64,000 nt of DNA from Humulus lupulus (taxonomy: Eukaryota > Streptophyta > Magnoliopsida > Rosales > Cannabaceae). The stretch lies in NCBI RefSeq assembly GCF_963169125.1, contig NC_084802.1, forward strand, positions 42,292,607 through 42,356,606, written 5' to 3'. The notes beneath the pieces are model-generated. The model was given only the letters and a program-made list of their open reading frames with translations, was not told where the DNA came from and ran no database searches. Positions 57,190 through 64,000 of the stretch are shown in pieces. The position numbers and the translations under genes are program-made. Every line of letters begins with the position of its first letter. Positions within the stretch are counted from its first letter, which is position 1.

Positions 57190-60100
57190 CTACATATATA
57201 ATCAAACCAATCTATATCTACATTCTTTGCCTTCCTCGACATTACATGAAAAATTCGAAATTTAACTTCATTTTGTATTCTCTGTACAATATGATTAATA
57301 TGCCAGACTTTGTGAGCCCAAAGTGCATCATTCCTTACTAACCAAATATTATAAACTAGAGCTGCTAGCACAACAATAAGGATTTGTTTCCTCACCTTGC
57401 TGATTTGTTTTGCTTTATCTATCCAGAGCAGTAATCTTCCAATATTCTCTGCCCGAGTTCTCCAACTCAGCCAAGATTTCAGTCGATCAAGGCATCTTCA
57501 GCTATAGGGGCAAACAAAAAATAAGTGCTTCTCATCCTCATCTTGATCTCCACATAGTAGGCATGAGCGATCTATAGTTGGATCATATTTGCTAATCTGA
57601 GCTCGGGTACGGAGTTTCTCCTTCGTTGCCAACCAAAAAATGAATCTATGCTTGGGAATATTGAGTCTTCCCCAAACATCATTGTTCCATTGCACTCGTT
57701 CATTAATAGGATAAAGAAAGGCATACCATTGTTTGATACTATATCCTTCAGTGACAAAAGCGCTCAAATCAATCATAGCTTTTATGATATCCTTGACTAC
57801 TACTACCTTTTTCTAATACCAGCTGCAATTTGGTGGGGCTGAGTAATTCCACCAATTCCCATTATACAAGTAAACACTATGTATCCACCGAACCCAAAGA
57901 TTATCTTGTTTTGCAGCAATCACCCAAACATATTTCCCCATAGTTGATGTGTTCCATTGAATCACATTGCGAAATCCTAAGCCTCCAGCCGATGTGGGAA
58001 GAAAAACATTATCCCAAGCTACTTGACCCTGACCCGAGCCTTCATCCATCCCTTTCCAAAGGAAAGCTCTACAAATTGCTTCCACCTTCCTCAACAAAAG
58101 TTTAGGTAAAACCATGATTTGAGCCCAATAGGAGTGAATTGAGATCAAAATTGAATTTATAAGTGTAACTCTTCCCATATAAGAAAGATTCCTCGAACTC
58201 TACAGATGAATTTGCTGAACCATTTTATCAAGGATGTTTCCACATTCTGTAGAGCTGATTCTTTTTTAACAAATCAGGATACCAAGGTATCTGAATGGTA
58301 AGGAACTTCTCGTGAATCCCAAAACAGCCAACACTCTTCTCACTTCCTCTTCTGCCATGCCACTACAGTAAAAAGCTGGTTTTGTTTCATTAGGGAGAAG
58401 GCCAGATGTTTTAGATAAAAGCTTGAGCCCCCTCAGCATTAATAAAATTGACACAAAGTCTCCATGACAAAATAGAAGAAGATCATCTGAAAAGCACAGA
58501 TGATTCAATCTCAATTGAGTACATCTATCATGAAACTTATAGCCCGCCATGGATCTGGCCTTAGACATTATCCGAGACATATATTCCATGCCTAGCACAA
58601 ACAACAACGGTGACATCGGGTCACCTTGTCTCAAACCCCTTTTGGAAGCAAAGAATCCATGCATTGCTCCATTAATCATCAAAGAGAACTTCGGCGTTCG
58701 AATGCACGTCATTATGAGGTGAACAAAATTCTGGGGAAAATTAAATGCAACTAGCATTTCTTCAATAAAATCCCATTCCACCGTGTCATAAGCTTTCCTC
58801 AAATCTATCTTTATCATACAGCTAGGCTTACTACTTTTCCTTCCATAATGACACACCAAATCTTGACATACCATGATGTTGTGGGCTATATATCTTCCAT
58901 GAACAAAGCTCCCTGGTTCTCAGCTATTAAATCAGGCAGAATCTTCCTCAATTGTGAGCAAATTAACTTCGTAACTGCCTTATATAATACATTACAACAT
59001 GCTATAGGTCTGTAATCGCTCACATTATCTAGGCATTTAGACTTTGGGATAAGTGTGATCCTCGTAGCATTTAATTCTTTTAAGAGATTACCAGTTCTTA
59101 AGAAGGAGAGCATTGCATCACAAACTTCTGAGGCAACTAAGTCCCAGTTGTCCTGAAAAAAAGAAGTTGCCATATCTATATGGCCCTGGCGCCTTCATCC
59201 CAGGAATAGCATAGAAAGCACCTTTAACCTCTTGCTGAGTAAAATCATCTTAAAGCATTTGAATATGATGTTCAGAAAGCAGTGGGCCCAATTCCACCAC
59301 AACTTTAATAACTTTCAGCCTATTATTCATAGTAGTACCCAAAAGCTCCTGGAAATAATCTAAAAAGGCTGCCTTAATATCTTTTGAATTATCTACCCAA
59401 ATTCCTCTCCCATTCTTAATTGAATTTATTCCCTTCTCACCTTCAGTGATGCATGAAAAAGGCAGTGTTTTCATCCCCAAGGTGCACCCAATTTGTCTTA
59501 GCTTTTTGGGCTAGAAACGTACTACAGACTTTGTTTAATTGAGTATATTTTCCTCGAGCCACCTTTTCCTTATCTATAAGAATACCATTCAGAGGATCCT
59601 GTTGCAACGCATCCTGACACTCAAGCATGGTCTGTTTTTCTTGTAATTCAGCTACTTGGATATCATTGAAACCTTCCTTATTAATATCCAAGATCACTCT
59701 ATTTAATCTCTTCAGCTTCTTAACCACTTTATACATAGCAGTACCTGTGATAGTCTCTTCCCAACTAGCTTTTACTTGTGCAACAAAATCCTTTGCATCC
59801 CTCCACATTCTGTAGTATCGAAAATGTTTTTTCCCTTTGAACGTATCTAGGTAAAACAAGACAAGAATCGGGCTATGATCAAAGGTACCTTCTGGAAGAA
59901 AAACAACCTCTGAATTCGGGAAAGCATTTGTCCATTTCGAGTTCACCACAACTCTATCAATTTTTGAACACACTCTGTCTTCCACCTGCTGCTTGTTGTT
60001 CTAAGTGAAAAAGCACCCTGAGAATTTGAGGTCTTCCATCTGGTAGTACAGTAAACAATCTCTGAAACTCTGGGATGGTTTCTTATTAGCCTTCTTCCCT

Positions 60101-60555
60101 ACTCTTTCATCATTGTGAAGAATCTCATTAAAGTTCCCCAAAATCATCCAAGCCTCATCAATGTGACTGGCCAAACCAGTAATCTCTTGCCATAAAATTT
60201 CCCTTCCAACTTCATCATTGTAACCATAGACAAAGGTAATATAAAACCTCTCATTCAGATGTGGAGATTGAGCAACACAATGAATTAATTGGCTTGTACA
60301 AACCCTGATATCTATAGTATGCATACACGGATTCCAAGCTACTATTATTCTTCCTTTATCTATCCAAGGATTATTATTCATAAAGCACCATCCAGAAAAT
60401 AATCTATTGTAAAGTGCTCCCGTGTTTTTATTCTTTACCTTTGTTTCTAAGAGACTTACTAAACCAATCTTCTTGGAGTTGATCAATTGCTTGATCTCAT
60501 CATGCTTTTGATGGTTGTTAATCCCTCTTACATTCTAACATAGGATTCTATCCAT
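57190..60555 (-). pseudogene. LINE ORF2: endonuclease, RT, zf-RVT
   Basis: Start at ATG 60555. The endonuclease has the WNVRG-type start broken by TAG at 60535-60537, then SLLETKV and GNFNE. A second TAG at 60001-60003 precedes RVCSKIDR, and FDHSPI lies further on. A frameshift near 59470 and a TAA near 59250 precede RT. RT has [44 protein letters not shown] and the catalytic FSDD box (58500 area). Further breaks lie near 58890 and 58266. The last part (58178-57190) has WARP-like GGLGFRN and zf-RVT motifs (IPKHRFIFWLA, CLLC), with TAG at 57813-57815 and TGA at 57498-57500. Confidence 0.82.
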
Positions 60556-60779
60556 TATAGATAGAGGGATCTCTCTCCCCCCCCACACCAATATTCTGCC
60601 TCTGCTCCCGATCCATGTCGAACCTTGTATCCAGCATCTCAAAAGAATTATTCACCTCTATGAGATTACGCTTGCACTTTTTTTCCTTTGACAACTTTTT
60701 GAAAGCCATCCTCTTCGACCACTAGCTTCTTCCCCTCTGTCTGCACATCCGCTACTGATTTCTTTGGCACCCGGGTCTG

Positions 60780-61835
60780 CTATGCTGCACCATTGATTGG
60801 TCCCTTCTTCTTGCATATAGATGCCTTATGACCCATACCCTTACAATGCTCACAAATTACAAGGAACCATTCATAATTCACAGTAAGTTCAATGTCTTGA
60901 TCCAGTTCATTGATGAAAGAAATTACATGAGGAAATGATTGTGTAAGCGATACCTCAACCATTATCCTTGGAAAGTGTAATCTCTCCCTTCTTTTTGTAA
61001 TGTTATCCACCTGCAGATTACCCAGCTGACCCACAATCTTGAATAAGGCCTTATCTCCCCAGTACTTGATATCTAGACCCCCAAGCTGAACCTAGATAGG
61101 AACTGTCTTGACATCCTCCTTTGTAAAATCATCTCGAGGGTTCCACCTTTTCATGATAAGAGGCTTCTTATCAAAGAAAATGTAACCACCGTTTATGACC
61201 CTATCTCTATCCTCCACATTCTGAAATCTAACGATAAACACACCATGAGATAGAGTGCCAACCTTATCAACTCCATTATGCTTCCAAATTCTTCTCACAA
61301 AACCTTCTATCACATGTAAAGGTGGATTAGCACCTAGAACATAACAGACAATGGACGATTGCTAGTAATTAATTTCATCTTCAATATCTTCCAGCTCGAT
61401 TTTAACTCCAACGGTCCTTTCCACATTTTCCTTATCTTGCAATTTCTCCCCTGTCTTCGAGCGCACAAAGCTATTATCCAGATTTTTTACTAATTTCCCA
61501 TAATGAAGGATGGGAGGAGATGTTAACTTACTTGTAGCAACGTCCTACGCAGTACGATAAGAAGCCACTAACCAATTTGAGAAATCATGTCTGACCTCAC
61601 TCTGTCGCTTCAGATATGCCTCTATCGATCTAGGCGAGAGCACTGGCCCCAATTGCTCAGATATCTCATCTTCATCCTTAGCAATTTCCAACTCTTTAAC
61701 TCCCAAAATCTCATCCATGGATCTAGTTTTAACACCCCAATCTGAAGAAGTCAGTCCCCTTTTCTTTTTCTTGCCTGATACACTAGCTTTCCCCTGCATC
61801 TTTGCCCCCTTTGCCATAGCACCGGTAATTCTCAC
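60780..61835 (-). pseudogene. LINE ORF1 (DUF4283 and zinc knuckle)
   Basis: One frame from ATG 61835 to the stop at 60780-60782 holds three in-frame TAG codons (61545-61547, 61362-61364, 61092-61094). The N-terminal part is lysine-rich. The middle (about 61380-61090) is DUF4283-like with VCYVLGANPP, VRRIW and LIMKRWNP. The C-terminal part has a zinc knuckle, CEHCKGMGHKASIC. ORF1 proteins of this type bind the LINE RNA. At 61362 and 61092 relatives have Trp. Confidence 0.82.
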
Positions 61836-61859
61836 CGAGAGAGAAAAGTTTTAGATACT

Positions 61860-62421
61860 ACTGCTTGTGAATATATCCAAAGCATTGTTTATAGTTTTAA
61901 AAAAAAAATATATGATAACTTTTAATTTATTTTAAAAAAAATCGTTAAACCAAGTATCGGTTAGATACACTTTTTGCAAATAAAAGCTATGATGAATTCT
62001 AGTTTCAAAATAAATTATTTGATGTTGTTATAAGTTTGAAATTTAGTATTCATAATAATTTAAATTTTAGTATTTTTATATTATAATTTACATATTATAT
62101 ATGGTGTATTTAGTTTTGAAATTAAATAATTTTTTCTAATTTTCTTTAAGAAAAAAATATTCAATATAATAAAATATTCAAAAATTATAAATAAAAACTA
62201 TGAATTTAAAAAGTTTGTTTGTTCAAAATTTATTTATTTAATTTAAAATTTTTAAAGTCAACAAAAAACTATATATATTATTTAATTAATGACTAGAGCA
62301 ATTAAAATAAGTATTATCTTATTAAAAAAACAATGAAAAAAAATAAGAAATACTTATAAATGATAAATTCAAGTTTTTCTTTTATTCTAGATTTTGAATC
62401 AGGGTTTCAAGCGTTGAAGAA
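61860..62421. other. AT-rich spacer with Helitron-flank similarity
   Basis: No gene. The part at 61875-62010 resembles 56190-56320 (AGCATTGTTTATAG, AAATCGTTAAACCAAG, GATGAATTCTAGTTTC). Confidence 0.45.
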
Positions 62422-63156
62422 TGTTGACGCAGTTTTTTGCCAACACTAGATTAAGAAATCCAATAACAAAGATATTAGTGCTCTTTTCTAAACCGTAATG
62501 AATTATATGAAAAACTTCTCACACTCACAATTTTACGTGGTTAAAATCCACCTAGTCCACAAGAGAATATTATTAATCTCTTACAATTTCTGCATAGTTT
62601 CTGCATTACAAAAAACAATCCATTTTCCAGTACATTATCCCTGATATTTATAGTGGATATTCTTGGACAGGTTTGGGTAACCGTGTGCATAAATATGGTA
62701 AACAATCAATCAAGATAATTCTCATTTACATAGGGATACGATTGCCTGTGAAAATTACTCATGTTATCTCGAGCAATAAATGTCCAATACAACCTGGGCA
62801 TTAATGAGCGTATAAGGAGCCTCCAAGTCTTTCGAGATCCTTCACTATGCGTGATGACCAGGTTTCCATGAGCTGAACCTCTTTATCGAGCTGGAGATTG
62901 AAGAGTGAACGAACTTTAGTTCGTATTAAGTTTAGAGCCCCCTAAAGGCGATTTGGCCATTACATGTCTCGAATTGGATTATTGTCCTTCGAGGCGATCT
63001 GGAGATTATCTGCATGTCGCCCTGCCAAGTCCTAACTCGAGTTGCTCACATCAACATTAGCTAGATGTTCTACTCGTCTGTTTTCTCCACGTGTTTATCT
63101 ACCAACTGTACCCCTAGCTGAGTGATTGAATCCACGTTTATTTTTAGGGTACAACA
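62422..63156 (-). repeat. Element C 3' LTR (Tat, B-related)
   Basis: 735 bp, TGTTGTACCC on the minus strand from 63156 down to GCGTCAACA at 62422. The polypurine stretch GAGCTTGGGGGGAAAA borders it on the right. It holds the AACCACGTAAAATTGTGAG motif about 104 bp from its 3' end (62526-62544). The other LTR would lie beyond the window. Confidence 0.75.
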
Positions 63157-64000
63157 TTTTCCCCCCAAGCTCTTGCTCGTGCATGACGTCATTTTTTGAC
63201 ACGCACTGTAGGGGGCTTTTAGGCTTCTGTCGTGCGAAGTCGTGCCCATCTACTACTTGAGTGTTAAACACGTGGTCGTCTACAATTGGCGTCTATTCAA
63301 ATTTCGAGGACTGTGACATCTGTCTTATCAATTTTTGCTGTCGCAGGGGTTATTTAATCTTGGCCTTTAGATCCTGAGCTGACCCGATCGGATGGCCCAG
63401 ATTACTTCCCAAAACTTACGTACAAATAGGAAGACCAGGCCTAAACTTCACCACCTTTGCATTCAAAAAACTTCCTTTCATAAACAAAAGGAACCCTTTG
63501 CCATCCTTCCCTTCTTCAAAAGTTCTCAGGCGACTCTCATCGGAACTATCACTATTTCCCTTGATCAACCATGTGAACTGTAAGTGTTTCTATACTTGGT
63601 TTAAATTTCTCACTCTTATTTTCACTAAGTTCCTCTTACTTCGAATTTTTTTCAGTATAGTCTCTTACTTTGGGTATGTTTGAACTAATTAGAGATTGGT
63701 GATAGGCCAAGAACACAATATTATGCTTGGTTAGAAATAATGTGCGTAAGAATTGAGTAGATTTTTGGGTTTTTAAAGGGTATGGCATATGATTTAGCAT
63801 CTGGGTTGCTTGTTTATGCATAGGAAGTTTAAGGGTTTTTAGGTTCAAAACTGGGTAGCTTAAGGGCTACGATTCCCTAAGCGGTTTTACTTTAAACCGC
63901 CTTCGAAAAAAAGTAGTGGGTCTAACATGTGAATCCCGAAGTATCAGGGAATTTCCCAAGTCTATAGCGTGTGGCCTAGGACTGCGTGCGAAAACACGCG
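63157..64000 (+). promoter_or_regulatory. Element C: promoter and leader of the antisense gene, cut by window end
   Basis: GGCCTTTAGATCC at about 63362 matches the upstream block of elements A and B. The expected TATA position (about 63421) reads TACAAATAG, a degenerate form. A short frame at 63392-63583 overlaps the leader. A GTAAGT splice donor follows at about 63581. The coding exon should lie to the right of 64000. No other gene is visible. Confidence 0.5.

Larger units (their letters stand above)
57187..61850 (-). mobile_element. L1-type LINE with ORF1 and ORF2
   Basis: ORF1 starts at 61835, ORF2 at 60555, with 225 bp between the ORF1 stop and the ORF2 start. The 3' end is cut by or joined to the foldback at 57186. 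No poly-A or target duplication was found. It is a different family from the LINE at 48508 (FSDD box, no RNase H domain found). Confidence 0.8.

Noticed and set aside
57000..57341. 113-codon frame rich in repeated Ile-Gly-Ser units
   Set aside because: Translation of the GATCCAAT-type repeat, not a protein gene.
63392..63583. 63-codon frame near the right edge
   Set aside because: It overlaps the predicted leader of the element C antisense gene and runs up to a splice donor; not clearly coding.

Overview
This window is repeat DNA from a flowering plant, most likely a eudicot. The evidence is the mix of elements: a Sirevirus-type Ty1/copia element, a chromodomain-bearing Ty3/gypsy (chromovirus) fragment, Tat-lineage Ty3/gypsy elements with an antisense extra gene, L1-type LINEs, Helitron ends, CACTA ends and MULE-like MITEs, all in AT-rich sequence. 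I see no host gene, tRNA, rRNA or CRISPR array. Nearly every long open frame belongs to a decayed transposable element. The species cannot be named from this sequence alone.

Left part (1-22,660). Two opposed partial LTRs of one gypsy family (695-1310 plus, 1311-2304 minus) abut a fragment of a Tat antisense gene (2305-3160). A minus-strand solo LTR (3258-15152, target duplication CATTT) was later split by a Sirevirus copy (4653-14923, duplication GTAAC). That copy has lost most of INT, all of RT and most of RNase H. Its 3' LTR in turn carries a CACTA start (10099) and a chromovirus integrase-plus-LTR tail (11378-14438), apparently joined by one large deletion. From 15.2 to 22.6 kb lie DNA-transposon-like inverted repeats, a TGCAAC/GTTGCA-rich tract and a MULE-type MITE with a 9-bp duplication (19939-20342).

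Centre (22,665-47,921). A minus-strand Tat-lineage retrotransposon, called element B here (LTRs 22670-23501 and 47085-47916, duplication GTTTA), was split by a solo gypsy LTR (33788-35996, duplication TTATT) and by a second, plus-strand Tat element, element A (36382-46772). Element A has lost protease, RT and RNase H but keeps gag, integrase and the extra gene. A and B share one layout: gag, pol, a short array of hairpin-forming tandem repeats, then a multi-exon gene on the strand opposite gag-pol with its own TATA box, then the 3' LTR. That antisense gene has a Transposase_28-like first coding exon and a coiled-coil last exon, and it has at least two introns at matching positions in A and B. 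It is the most interesting system in the window. A third copy (element C) starts at 62422 and runs off the right edge.

Right part (47,922-64,000). Here lie a LINE cut off almost exactly at the start of ORF2 (48508-52635, 14-bp duplication), a solo LTR of the B family (53401-54184, duplication GTATC), two Helitron 3' ends facing each other (54854-56330), a GGATCCAAT-rich foldback (56460-57186), a second LINE with both ORFs (57187-61850), and the left end of element C.

Across elements, premature stops are mainly TAG at positions where the family normally has tryptophan. This fits methylation-driven decay of silenced DNA.
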